DNA of 57,637 nt. It comes from Candidatus Thioglobus sp. (GTDB lineage Bacteria; Pseudomonadota; Gammaproteobacteria; PS1; Pseudothioglobaceae). The notes beneath the pieces are model-generated. The model saw only the letters and a program-made list of their open reading frames with translations. It was not told the DNA's origin and ran no database searches. Shown here in pieces: positions 1-8,755 of the stretch (its first letter is position 1; the number at the start of each line of letters is the position of its first letter). Location: assembly GCA_012959965.1 (NCBI GenBank), contig DUCF01000052.1:34394-92030 (forward strand). The letters are read 5' to 3'. The position numbers and the translations under genes are program-made.

Positions 1-612
<612 letters not shown>

Positions 613-694
613 TCAGCTATATATAGATAAAACGCTCAGAAGGAATAATATAACCTGCTGGGTCTAAATAGACAATAGCGAAGGTCAAATAAAT

Positions 695-2191
695 ATGAAA
701 ATAAAGCAAAAACACTTGATAGATAGCATTTTTTCTGCACTCCAATACATCTCTTATTATCACTCGCCAGATTTCATTAAAGCGATGGTTGAGGCCTATG
801 AAAAAGAGAGCAATGTGGGCGCTAAAAATGCCATTGGTCAAATTCTCATCAATTCAAAGATGTGCGCTTTTGGTAAGCGACCGCTTTGTCAAGACACCGG
901 TATTGTCAATATATTTTTAGAAGTGGGCATGGATGTGCAATGGGACGCAGAGCTTTCTGTTGATGAAATGATTAACGAAGGCGTTAGAAAAGCCTATACC
1001 CACCCAGACAACCCGCTTAGGGCTTCCGTTGTGAATGACCCGATATTTAGCAGAGTAAATACCAAAGACAACACCCCAGCAGTCATCCACACCAAAATGG
1101 TGAAGGGCGATAAACTGGATGTGATTGTTGCCGCAAAAGGTTGTGGCTCTGAAAATAAAGCTAAATTTACCGTGCTTAATCCCAGTGAGAACTTAAGCGA
1201 TTGGATTTTAAAAACAATTCCTACCATGGGTGCGGGCTGGTGTCCTCCAGGCATACTGGGAATTGGTGTTGGCGGTACGCCGGAAAAAGCGATGTTAATG
1301 GCCAAAGCGTCACTAATGGATCCGATTGATATTAACGAAGTCAGAGCTAAAGACAATCCATCTGAGATTGAAAAGTTGCGACTTGATTTATTCGAAAAAG
1401 TAAACAACTTGGGTATTGGTGCACAAGGTTTGGGCGGTTTAACAACCGTGCTTGATGTTAAGATTCAAGATTACCCAACGCACGCCGCTTCTCAGCCGGT
1501 TGCGATTATTCCAAACTGCGCAGCCACCAGACACGTTCATTTCACCCTTGACGGTTCAGGCGTAGCGCAATTACCAGAAGTTGATTTTGATCTCTATCCT
1601 GATTTGGAGATGGACTATTCAAAGTACATTAAAGTTGATTTGAATACGCTGACGCGCGAGCAAATGCAAGATTGGAATATTGGTGATACATTACTATTAA
1701 GCGGCACCATTATTACTGGACGAGACGCGGCTCATAAAAGATTGAATGATATGGTTGAGTCTGGTGAAGGTTTGCCAGAAGGTGTTGATTTTGACAATAA
1801 GTTTATCTATTACGTTGGCCCAGTCGACGCAGTTGGTGATGAGGTGATCGGTCCTGCCGGCCCAACAACCGCAACTCGAATGGATAAGTTTACCGATATG
1901 ATGTTGGAAAATACTGGCATTCTTGGCATGATTGGCAAAGCGGAGCGTGGCCCGAAAGCGGCTGAAAGCATTAAAAAACATCAGGCAAGTTATTTAATTG
2001 CCGTCGGTGGCGCCGCCTACCTTATTTCTAAGTCCATTAAAAAAGCCAAAGTTTTGGCTTTCGAAGAAATGGGCATGGAAGCCATTTATGAGTTTGAGGT
2101 AGAAGACATGCCGGTTGCTGTTGCTGTTGATACACGGGGCAATAACATTCATAAAATTTTTAGTCAAATACCGGTTACTGAGATTAAGTAA
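695..2191 (+). CDS. Class I fumarate hydratase (4Fe-4S)
   Basis: Interconverts fumarate and L-malate in the TCA cycle. The 498-residue chain is the one-polypeptide class I type, with an N-terminal catalytic domain and a C-terminal swivelling domain. Three cysteines have the right spacing for the 4Fe-4S cluster: C65 in CQDTG, C183 in GWCPPG and C275 in PNCAAT. The KGCGSENK motif near residue 150 is also characteristic. The ATG follows AGGTC. The stop shares its last base with the ATG of the next gene, so the two are translationally coupled. It is unrelated to the oxygen-stable FumC class. Because both activities exist in the superfamily, L(+)-tartrate dehydratase is the only realistic alternative. 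Confidence 0.93.
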   Translation: MKIKQKHLIDSIFSALQYISYYHSPDFIKAMVEAYEKESNVGAKNAIGQILINSKMCAFGKRPLCQDTGIVNIFLEVGMDVQWDAELSVDEMINEGVRKAYTHPDNPLRASVVNDPIFSRVNTKDNTPAVIHTKMVKGDKLDVIVAAKGCGSENKAKFTVLNPSENLSDWILKTIPTMGAGWCPPGILGIGVGGTPEKAMLMAKASLMDPIDINEVRAKDNPSEIEKLRLDLFEKVNNLGIGAQGLGGLTTVLDVKIQDYPTHAASQPVAIIPNCAATRHVHFTLDGSGVAQLPEVDFDLYPDLEMDYSKYIKVDLNTLTREQMQDWNIGDTLLLSGTIITGRDAAHKRLNDMVESGEGLPEGVDFDNKFIYYVGPVDAVGDEVIGPAGPTTATRMDKFTDMMLENTGILGMIGKAERGPKAAESIKKHQASYLIAVGGAAYLISKSIKKAKVLAFEEMGMEAIYEFEVEDMPVAVAVDTRGNNIHKIFSQIPVTEIK

Positions 2192-2484
2192 TGTATGTTG
2201 TCATTTTCACTGCCAAATTAAAACAGCTTGATGAGGGTTACTATGAGACTGCCGCCAAACTTAAAGAGGTGGCTTTTGATCAGTACAATTGCATCAAGTT
2301 TGTTTCGTGCACCGAAGGCGATTCGGAGATAAGCAATTCCTATTGGCATTCTTTAGAGGATATAAAAAATTGGAAGCAACATGCTGATCATCTGCAGGCA
2401 CAAGAAAAAGGCAAGCGAGAGTGGTACGAATCTTATGAAGTGCAAGTGAGTGAAGTTTTAAGAGAATATAAGTACTCAGATTAA
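2191..2484 (+). CDS. Antibiotic biosynthesis monooxygenase (ABM) domain protein
   Basis: Small 97-residue protein with the dimeric alpha/beta-barrel pattern of the ABM family: an N-terminal YVVIFTAKL strand, a central YWHSLEDIKNWKQHADH segment and a C-terminal WYESYEVQVSEV strand. Members include quinol monooxygenases and many stress-related proteins of unknown role. No substrate can be assigned. The start overlaps the fumarase stop by one base, so it is probably co-expressed with fumarase. It ends about 30 bases before the RNase P RNA gene, whose promoter overlaps its stop region. Confidence 0.75.
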   Translation: MYVVIFTAKLKQLDEGYYETAAKLKEVAFDQYNCIKFVSCTEGDSEISNSYWHSLEDIKNWKQHADHLQAQEKGKREWYESYEVQVSEVLREYKYSD

Positions 2485-2507
2485 AGCGCTTAATCCTAGC
2501 GTATAAT
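2481..2507 (+). promoter_or_regulatory. Likely promoter of the RNase P RNA gene
   Basis: A perfect TATAAT -10 box lies at 2502-2507, seven bases before the first base of the conserved RNA. The upstream TTAAAG at 2481-2486 is only a weak -35 match with short spacing. The placement fits transcription starting at or just before 2515. Confidence 0.6.
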
Positions 2508-2514
2508 TCGCGCT

Positions 2515-2860
2515 GAAGTTGATCGGGTAGTCGCTGGTGGTGTTTGCCATCAGAGGAAAGTCCGGGCTCCATAGGGCAAAGTGCTAGTTAACGGCTAGGC
2601 GCAGTGATGCGACGGAAAGTGCAGCAGAAAAGAAACCGCCTACTTGTAGGTAAGGGTGAAATGGTGCGGTAAGAGCGCACCGCGCACTTGGTGACAAGTG
2701 TGGCAAGGTAAACCCCACTTGGAGCAAGCTCAAATAGGAAGGCATTGGCGTGGCTCGCGCTGTCTTCGGGTAGAGTGCTAAAGGTGCTTGGTGACAAGTA
2801 CCGTAGATGAATGACTATCTTGATTTCGGTCAGACAGAACCCGGCTTATAGATCAACTTC
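2515..2860 (+). ncRNA. rnpB: RNase P RNA, bacterial type A
   Basis: Catalytic RNA of RNase P, which removes 5' leaders from tRNA precursors. About 346 bases are recognisable. The 5' GAAGTTGATC pairs with the 3' GATCAACTTC to form helix P1. The conserved core blocks GAGGAAAGTCCGGGCTCC, GGTAAGGGTGAAA, GGTAAGAGCGCACCGCGC and GATGAATGACT are all present, as is the 3' ACAGAACCCGGCTTATAG. Two GGTGACAAGT stretches form apical loop regions. The layout matches gammaproteobacterial type A RNAs and is slightly shorter than that of E. coli. Confidence 0.97.
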
Positions 2861-2867
2861 ATTTCTT

Positions 2868-2922
2868 TTGGACCTTATTTGGTTTTGTTGCTATAATCAC
2901 GGAAAAGTGATTTTCAGTTTTT
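2868..2922 (+). promoter_or_regulatory. Overlapping promoter-like and hairpin sequence between rnpB and the SMR gene
   Basis: A TATAAT at 2892-2897 with TTGGAC 18 bases upstream could serve the SMR gene, 40 bases downstream. The same bases contribute to a 6-bp hairpin (AATCAC at 2895-2900, GTGATT at 2907-2912) followed by a broken T run, which could be a weak rnpB terminator. The sequence cannot decide between the two. Confidence 0.35.
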
Positions 2923-2936
2923 ATACGGGCGGCGAT

Positions 2937-3266
2937 ATGACATATTTGTATTTAGCACTAGCCATTGTTACCGAGGTAATTGGCACCAGTTTGCTGAAAG
3001 AAACGGACGAGTTTACAAAGCTTGCCCCTAGTGTCATTGTCATTGTTTGCTATCTATTTTCATTTTGGCTATTAACCCTCACCCTAAGAGAGATGTCTGT
3101 TGGTGTGATGTATGCCATTTGGTCGGGCCTTGGTATCGTTTTGGTGGCCGCTGTAGCGGCTATTTATTACAAGCAAGTCCCCGATTTAGCGGCTATTATT
3201 GGCATGGCATTAATCATTATTGGTGTTCTGGTTATTCACCTGTTTTCCAGTTCAACACAACATTAG
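2937..3266 (+). CDS. Small multidrug resistance (SMR) family transporter
   Basis: 109-residue inner-membrane protein with four transmembrane segments, the standard EmrE/SugE size. The essential glutamate is E13 in VTEVIGTSLLK, and W62 in AIWSGLGIV matches the conserved substrate-site tryptophan. SMR proteins exchange protons for quaternary cations, guanidinium or polyamine-like compounds. The ATG at 2937 is chosen because it starts exactly at the first membrane helix; the open frame further upstream runs back into rnpB and is not plausible. EmrE-type drug export and Gdx-type guanidinium export cannot be told apart reliably by eye. Confidence 0.88.
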   Translation: MTYLYLALAIVTEVIGTSLLKETDEFTKLAPSVIVIVCYLFSFWLLTLTLREMSVGVMYAIWSGLGIVLVAAVAAIYYKQVPDLAAIIGMALIIIGVLVIHLFSSSTQH

Positions 3267-3445
3267 ATTCATTCTTTTGTCTGCACAAGTTCAGTTTATT
3301 TGAAGATAAAAAACTTCTGAATAAAGTGAGAATTAATGCCTGTAACAGAAGAAACTTTAGTTCTATTGATGCTCCATTGAATTTTTATCTATTATTCGGC
3401 TTAAAATATTAACTATTAATCTATTTTTGGTGTGATAATAAGAAC

Positions 3446-3937
3446 ATGTTTAAATTAGACGAAAGAGACATTCAAATTCTTGCCATTCTTCAAGAAGAGG
3501 GAAGGATTACCAAAACAGCTTTGGCGGAGCGCTTGAGTTTATCCTTGACGCCTTCATGGGATCGCTTACAGCGCCTTGAAGAAGCTGGCATTATTAACGG
3601 CTACAGTTCGCGACTTTCATCTAAATTTATGAAAAACTTCCACTTGGTAATTACCGAGGTGGAGTTAGAAAGCCATAAAGACGGTGAATTTGACCGTTTT
3701 GAACAAGCCATTATTAGTTTTGACGAAGTACAGTCTTGTTGGTCTGTTGGTGGTGGTTTGGATTATATTCTGCGCGTCTTGGTGGAAGATGTTGCTGGTT
3801 ACCAAGCCTTTATAAATAAAGTGTTAAAAGCCGACATCGGCCTCCGTCGTTATTTTAGTTACGCCGTTATTGATAGTATCAAAGACGACAATACCGTACC
3901 TGACAGCCTGATTCGCAATTCCTCTGTAGCCAAGTAA
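3446..3937 (+). CDS. Lrp/AsnC family transcriptional regulator
   Basis: 163-residue regulator with an N-terminal helix-turn-helix (LDERDIQILAILQEEGRI, then a recognition helix in SLTPSWDRLQRLEEAGII) and a C-terminal RAM/AsnC ligand-binding domain from about residue 65. Proteins of this family sense amino acids and assemble as octamers on DNA. It stands alone between the SMR gene and prmC (convergent), so its target is not evident from position. In comparable proteobacteria such regulators often sit beside amino-acid catabolic genes, but none is adjacent here. Confidence 0.88.
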   Translation: MFKLDERDIQILAILQEEGRITKTALAERLSLSLTPSWDRLQRLEEAGIINGYSSRLSSKFMKNFHLVITEVELESHKDGEFDRFEQAIISFDEVQSCWSVGGGLDYILRVLVEDVAGYQAFINKVLKADIGLRRYFSYAVIDSIKDDNTVPDSLIRNSSVAK

Positions 3938-3969
3938 TTTACACCTCGTTGCTCGACCCAGTTTTTGCG

Positions 3970-4773
3970 CTATTTAATTCGTCCAATAGTTGCACGATCG
4001 ATACTGTTGTTGTCTTGAAACCCCCTAACGTCGATAAAAGACTCTCGCATGAGTCGCATAATCTCCTTTTGCTGGTTGTAGCCATGCTCAAGCAAAAGAT
4101 AGCCACCCGAGTTTAACTGCTTAGGCGCTTGTTCGATAATCGTGCGAATATCATCGAGGCCATCCACGCCAGAAATAAGGGCGCTAATCGGCTCAAATTT
4201 CAGGTCCGCCAGATGAGGATCATTGTCCTTAACATAAGGTGGGTTACTAATAATTAAGTCAAAAATTTGATTGGGTACGGCATCAAGCCAATTGCCATGA
4301 CTAAACTCAATTTCTGTTGCCGTATTTTGCGCATTAGATTTTGCTACTTCTAAAGCACCTTCAGACTGATCGGTTGCACTTACTTTCCAGTTAGAGCATT
4401 TATCCGCTAACGTGATGGCGATAATACCACTACCCGTACCCAAATCCAGTACTTTTATTGACTCACTTGAATCGAATAAATCAAGGGAAATGTCAATTAA
4501 AAGCTCTGTTTCTGGTCGTGGAATTAAGGTGTCTGTTGTCACCTTGAAGTCTAGGTGGTAAAAACCCTTTGAGCCTGACAAATAAGCAAAAGGCTCACCA
4601 CTTTGTCGTTTCTGGATAAGGATGTCAAGCCTTGCTAACTCAGTTGCGCTAATCTTATGGTTTGGATTGGCGTACAAAGAAGATTTTGAGAAATCTAGTG
4701 CCAAACTAAGCAGTTCCTCGATATCAATAATGTCGCTACGAAGAAAGTCTTGAATTGTTTTTGCCCTAGACAT
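3970..4773 (-). CDS. prmC: Peptide chain release factor N5-glutamine methyltransferase
   Basis: Methylates the glutamine of the GGQ motif in release factors RF1 and RF2 using S-adenosylmethionine. The 267-residue protein has the SAM-binding LDLGTGSG at about 109-116 and the substrate-glutamine-binding NPPY at 177-180. The N-terminal helical domain and the preceding IPRPETE motif are also typical. It follows rnfE on the same strand after about 20 bases and is probably co-transcribed with it. The usual prfA neighbour is absent here. Confidence 0.94.
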   Translation of the reverse strand: MSRAKTIQDFLRSDIIDIEELLSLALDFSKSSLYANPNHKISATELARLDILIQKRQSGEPFAYLSGSKGFYHLDFKVTTDTLIPRPETELLIDISLDLFDSSESIKVLDLGTGSGIIAITLADKCSNWKVSATDQSEGALEVAKSNAQNTATEIEFSHGNWLDAVPNQIFDLIISNPPYVKDNDPHLADLKFEPISALISGVDGLDDIRTIIEQAPKQLNSGGYLLLEHGYNQQKEIMRLMRESFIDVRGFQDNNSIDRATIGRIK

Positions 4774-4794
4774 AGAGTGTCACATGGGGATTCA

Positions 4795-5481
4795 TTATTG
4801 CGCCTGAACCTCGGCAATGGCTTGTGGTGCAACAACTACTTGTGTTGTTTTTTGTTTTGAATCTACTAAGTTTTTAAGTGCTACTATCAAACCAAGACCG
4901 ATGAAGGCGCCAGGCGGTAAAAGAGCAATCAAGCTGCCTTGGTAGTCGTCAACAAATGTCATTGTTAGAGTGGCGCCAAACTCGCCAAATAATAAATCCG
5001 CCTGGTCAAATAAGGTGCCGTTACCCAAGATCTCTCGCATGGCTCCGAGAAGTACCAATACCGCCGTAAAGCCAATACCCATCATCAGGCCATCAACGAC
5101 AGATCGATCCCAACTATTTTTTGAAGCAAACGCTTCGGCGCGACCCAAAATCGCGCAGTTGGTGACAATCAGCGGGACGAAAATACCAAGGATTAAATAC
5201 ATATCGTAGAAAAACGACTGCATGATTAGGTCAACAATGGTGACAAACGAGGCGATCAGCAATACAAAAATAGGAATTCTAACTTCTTTACGAATGTGGT
5301 TGCGAAATAGTGATACCGTTACATTAGAGGCAACCAAAACGAAAGTTGTTGCCAAGCCCAAACTAATCGCGTTCACAACATTATTGGTAACAGCTAATAA
5401 TGGACATAATCCCAACAAGGCAACTAAGGCTTGGTTGTTGTTCCAAAGACCGTTACGCGTTATTTTTAAGTAATCTTGCAT
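4795..5481 (-). CDS. rnfE: Electron transport complex subunit RnfE/RsxE
   Basis: Integral membrane subunit of the Rnf/Rsx complex, which couples ferredoxin and NAD redox chemistry to ion transport or maintains SoxR in the reduced state. The 228 residues contain six hydrophobic segments and family landmarks such as GLWNNNQALVALLGLCPLLA near the N-terminus and TNCAILGRAEAFASKN in the middle. It is odd that no rnfA, B, C, D or G lies beside it: the next gene upstream on this strand is an Lrp regulator more than 200 bases away. The other subunits must be elsewhere, or the set is split. Confidence 0.93.
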   Translation of the reverse strand: MQDYLKITRNGLWNNNQALVALLGLCPLLAVTNNVVNAISLGLATTFVLVASNVTVSLFRNHIRKEVRIPIFVLLIASFVTIVDLIMQSFFYDMYLILGIFVPLIVTNCAILGRAEAFASKNSWDRSVVDGLMMGIGFTAVLVLLGAMREILGNGTLFDQADLLFGEFGATLTMTFVDDYQGSLIALLPPGAFIGLGLIVALKNLVDSKQKTTQVVVAPQAIAEVQAQ

Positions 5482-5705
5482 ATCCTAAGTATTATATCAA
5501 CAAGCAAGTGAGAAAAATCGAGATGATGTCGCCATTTTGAAAAACCCAATATTATTATTCAGTGGCCAAAATATCGATAATTTTTTTGTATAAATAAGCA
5601 TACAAAGGAAATATTTGGCTTGAAATAGTAAATTTTGATGGTTTATTTACCCTGCTTTTGTTGGTCTCGTCTAGGCGAATTTTTAGGTGTTTTCGTTGCC
5701 TCTCT

Positions 5706-6155
5706 TCAGATTACATTGAGTGAAGCCTTAACTTCGTTCATAACAACCATAGTGGTGAATCTAACCATATTGGACTCTGCAAAGAAATACTCTTGTGTGA
5801 ACCGCTCGTATTCCTCTATATCGTGCACCAACAGAATCAAAACGAAAGCAAATTCACCCGTGACGTAGTAGCATTGTTGTACGCAACTGGCCTCACGCAT
5901 TTTGAGTTTGAATTCATTAAGCGATGCAATGTTTTCTCGCTCAAGAACCACATTGGTGATAATCGTCAAATTGCGCTCGAGGTGTTTTGCCGACAGTATG
6001 GCCACTTCTTTTTTAATCACGCCGCTATCCCGCAGATTTTTTAGGCGTTTTTGCACTGCTGCAGGCGATAGGTTGACTTCGTTGCTAATGACTTCTGCGG
6101 TGAGACGTGAATTATTCTGAACGATACGCAGAATATTGTAATCCAATTTATCCAT
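5706..6155 (-). CDS. Lrp/AsnC family regulator, divergent from the catabolic operon
   Basis: 149-residue regulator with the N-terminal helix-turn-helix LDYNILRIVQNNSRLTAEVI and recognition helix LSPAAVQKRLKNLRDSG, followed by an AsnC/RAM sensing domain. It is transcribed away from the amidohydrolase operon that starts at 6376 and shares a 220-bp AT-rich control region with it. Ectoine degradation clusters are also often controlled by an AsnC-type regulator (DoeX/AsnR), so this protein probably senses an amino-acid-like intermediate of the neighbouring pathway. That role is inference from context. Confidence 0.9.
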   Translation of the reverse strand: MDKLDYNILRIVQNNSRLTAEVISNEVNLSPAAVQKRLKNLRDSGVIKKEVAILSAKHLERNLTIITNVVLERENIASLNEFKLKMREASCVQQCYYVTGEFAFVLILLVHDIEEYERFTQEYFFAESNMVRFTTMVVMNEVKASLNVI

Positions 6156-6342
6156 TTAGATGAAATTTGTAATGTTGAATAGTATTCTATATTGATTTAG
6201 TAATGATTGGCGCAAAACTTGAGAGGCCAGATTATTCTATATTGTTTAGATAAAATTCGTAACATTAAATAGTATTCTTTATTAATTTAGTGGTATTTAA
6301 AACAAAATTTAAAGAATTAACTCGTTAATTCGCTCTATATTG
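6155..6342. repeat. Imperfect direct repeat and recurring CTATATTG boxes in the divergent control region
   Basis: A 46-base segment at 6155-6200 recurs at 6245-6290 with 39 of 46 positions identical, 90 bases apart. The core CTATATTG occurs at 6187-6194, 6237-6244 and 6335-6342, with a variant CTTTATTA at 6277-6284. The first repeat begins at the start codon of the Lrp gene and the last box lies about 35 bases before the amidohydrolase start. Phased AT-rich boxes of this kind are what an Lrp-type regulator would bind. Confidence 0.6.
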
Positions 6343-6375
6343 TTCTTTTGATTAGTAAATGTAACTGATACACTG

Positions 6376-7536
6376 ATGCTGGAACAAAACACACTGCTAC
6401 CATTACAAGACCGCCTTAAATTAATACGCCATGCTTTTCATCGACAGCCAGAACTTGGGTTTCAAGAGGTGCAAACAAAAGAAAAAATTGTGCAATTTTT
6501 GCAACAAGCCGGCCTAGAAGTGCACGAAGGCGTTGGTGTGGTGGGTGTTCTAAGCTGTGGTGGCTCCAAACGCATGATCGGAATACGTTCCGATATGGAC
6601 GCCCTGCCGATTCACGAAACTACAGGTCTTGACTACGAATCTCAAACAAAAGGTGTGATGCATGCTTGCGGGCACGATGGGCATATGACGATGTTGCTCG
6701 GAGCAGTTAAAATACTAGCAGAAGAAAAAGGCTTTGATGGTACAGTGGTTTTCCTGTTTCAACCTAACGAAGAAAACGGTCTTGGTGCGCGTGCAATGAT
6801 AGATGAAGGGGTGCTTGAGCAGTTTCCACTAGAGGAGATTTACGCTATTCATAATTTACCGGGCGCACCTTTGGGTCAAATATCTACACGACCTGGCTTC
6901 ATTTGCAACAGCGAAAGCCTATTTGAGTTTACTATCGTCGGACAAGGCGGTCACGCTTCAATGCCCCAACTTGGTGTTGACGTGATTCTGGTTGGAAGTG
7001 AGCTGGTGCAGGCACTACAAAGTATTGTCGCGCGTAAATTAGCGCCAGATACCGCTGCTGTGGTTTCAGTTACCGAATTCACTTCCGATGGTAAACGTAA
7101 TGTATTACCGGGCAGGGCGACACTTAAGGGTGACGTGCGTGCGCGCTCGGCAGAAGACCGAGAAAACATTGAACAATTCATGCGCCAAATTGCAAATGGT
7201 GTGGCGATGACGCATAATGTTGAAATCCATTTCAGTTTTAATACAGAAGTCGTCGAAACGGTCAATGCTGTTTTGCCAACAAATGCTGCCATCCATGCCG
7301 CAGAAGCGCTTAGTTATGAAGTGATTCCCGACAGGGAGCCGATGAGTTTTACAGAAGACTTTGCCTACTTTTGCAACGCTATTCCAGGCTGTTTGCTTCT
7401 ACTCGGCAATGGAGAAGAAGGCATGTCGGGGCGTCCACTGCATGCCTCTGATTATGATTTTAATGACGCCCTTTTGACGATAGGGGCAAAGTTCTGGACC
7501 CAATTGGTGCGAGATCGACTCCCTCAAAATATATAA
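6376..7536 (+). CDS. M20 family N-acyl-amino-acid amidohydrolase
   Basis: Zinc- or manganese-dependent amidohydrolase that removes an acyl group from an amino acid or related amide in the cytoplasm. The 386 residues show the M20D pattern. HACGHDGH at 96-103 supplies a metal-binding Cys/His pair. NEENG at 131-135 supplies the catalytic and metal glutamates. A lid/dimerisation domain covers roughly 185-300, and a C-terminal LHASDYDFND provides the last histidine. It heads a five-gene operon and is followed after 25 bases by a diaminopropionate ammonia-lyase, echoing the E. coli ygeX-ygeY pairing of ammonia-lyase and M20 enzyme. Hippurate-type hydrolase is the generic database name; a deacylase of N-acyl-diamino acids is the contextual guess. 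Confidence 0.87.
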   Translation: MLEQNTLLPLQDRLKLIRHAFHRQPELGFQEVQTKEKIVQFLQQAGLEVHEGVGVVGVLSCGGSKRMIGIRSDMDALPIHETTGLDYESQTKGVMHACGHDGHMTMLLGAVKILAEEKGFDGTVVFLFQPNEENGLGARAMIDEGVLEQFPLEEIYAIHNLPGAPLGQISTRPGFICNSESLFEFTIVGQGGHASMPQLGVDVILVGSELVQALQSIVARKLAPDTAAVVSVTEFTSDGKRNVLPGRATLKGDVRARSAEDRENIEQFMRQIANGVAMTHNVEIHFSFNTEVVETVNAVLPTNAAIHAAEALSYEVIPDREPMSFTEDFAYFCNAIPGCLLLLGNGEEGMSGRPLHASDYDFNDALLTIGAKFWTQLVRDRLPQNI

Positions 7537-7561
7537 TTCACACATATAAGGAAAATTAATA

Positions 7562-8755
7562 ATGACAACTGTATTTGCTAACGCCACAATTAACCATACC
7601 TTAGGCAAGCCAAACTCTCACAATGCTGCATTCGAAGTGCTGCCACCTCAAGGTTTTTCAGCTGCAATTAAAGAAATTTCTCAATGGGAGGGCTATATAC
7701 CAACACCACTTCATAGCCTGAATGGTATTGCTACAAGTTTGTCTGTGGCTGAAGTATTGTACAAGGACGAAGGCCCGAGATTTGGTTTGGGTAGTTTTAA
7801 GGCGTTGGGCGGTTCGTATGCTGCACTTAAGGTTTTGCAGCGTGAGATCTCCACAGCACTGAATAGCGAAGTGAGTCTTGAGAGTATCCGTACTGGTAAA
7901 TATAAAAATGAGGCAGCGAAAATCACCTTGGTTTCTGCAACTGACGGCAATCATGGCCGCTCACTGGCATGGGGTTGTCAGCGTTTTGGCGCACCATGCA
8001 AAATCTATATTCATGCAGAGGTGAGCGAAGGTCGGGCAGAGGCAATGCGTGACTTAGGCGCAGAAGTGATTCGCATAGATGGAGATTACGATGACTCAGT
8101 AGATCTTGCTCGTAGTGAGGCTGAGGAGAACAATTGGTTTGTTGTATCAGATACCTCTTGGCCTGGATATTTTGAGCCACCTCGTGACGTTATGCACGGT
8201 TACGGCGTGATGATGCATGAGATTAGTGAGTCTCTAACTCAGGCGCCAACCCATGTTTTTATTCAAGGGGGTTGCGGTGGTTTTGCGGGCTCGGTCTGTG
8301 CATCTATCCGCCAGACTTGGGCTGATCAAATGCCAAGAGTTGTGATAGTTGAACCTCATATTGCCAACTGCTTATTTGAGAGCTCCAAGGCAAATAAAGC
8401 ACTGTTCGTTAAAATTAACGAAGAAAGTATTATGGCCGGTTTGTCTTGTGGAGAGGCGTCAGGTTTGGCGTGGGATGTCATTGCCGAAGAGGTAAGTGAT
8501 TTTGTCACCATTCCTGAGGCAGTTGTTGCACCTACAGTTAGATTACTAGCCAACGCTGAAAGCGGCGATACTGTTATTGAGGCGGGTGAAAGTGCAGTGG
8601 CTGGACTTGCCGCGCTTATCTGTGCGGCCAAGCAAAGCAATATCCGCGATCAACTCGGCTTGGATGGGTCATCTCGGGTGTTGTTATTTGGCTCTGAAGG
8701 GGTAACCGATAGAGCAATATTTGATGAAATTATGACAGGAGACGACTATGGTTAA
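7562..8755 (+). CDS. Diaminopropionate ammonia-lyase (PLP, fold type II)
   Basis: Splits 2,3-diaminopropionate into pyruvate and two ammonia molecules using pyridoxal phosphate. The 397-residue length and the motif RFGLGSFKALGGSYA, with the Schiff-base lysine at K80, match the YgeX/DpaL family closely. A second landmark is TDGNHGRSLAWGCQRFG near residue 130. AGGA precedes the ATG. The stop overlaps the start of the M24 hydrolase gene by eight bases, showing tight coupling. In ectoine clusters the analogous fold-II enzyme is EutB (threonine dehydratase-like). Here the sequence points to a diaminopropionate-type substrate, so the pathway may end in pyruvate. Confidence 0.92.
   Translation: MTTVFANATINHTLGKPNSHNAAFEVLPPQGFSAAIKEISQWEGYIPTPLHSLNGIATSLSVAEVLYKDEGPRFGLGSFKALGGSYAALKVLQREISTALNSEVSLESIRTGKYKNEAAKITLVSATDGNHGRSLAWGCQRFGAPCKIYIHAEVSEGRAEAMRDLGAEVIRIDGDYDDSVDLARSEAEENNWFVVSDTSWPGYFEPPRDVMHGYGVMMHEISESLTQAPTHVFIQGGCGGFAGSVCASIRQTWADQMPRVVIVEPHIANCLFESSKANKALFVKINEESIMAGLSCGEASGLAWDVIAEEVSDFVTIPEAVVAPTVRLLANAESGDTVIEAGESAVAGLAALICAAKQSNIRDQLGLDGSSRVLLFGSEGVTDRAIFDEIMTGDDYG

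Noticed and set aside
994-1407. Long minus-strand open frame inside the fumarase gene
   Set aside because: It is the antisense shadow of a well-conserved enzyme and shows no recognisable domain.
2811-2936. Extended N-terminus for the SMR transporter
   Set aside because: The extra 42 codons run through the 3' end of the RNase P RNA, and SMR proteins start at the first helix.
5482-5705. Possible small gene between rnfE and the second Lrp gene
   Set aside because: The plus-strand frame starting at 5635 is mostly antisense to the Lrp gene and has no recognisable protein features.
6155-6342. Repeat array as a CRISPR
   Set aside because: Only two long imperfect copies, no uniform spacers, no cas genes, and the sequence is the shared promoter region of two divergent genes.
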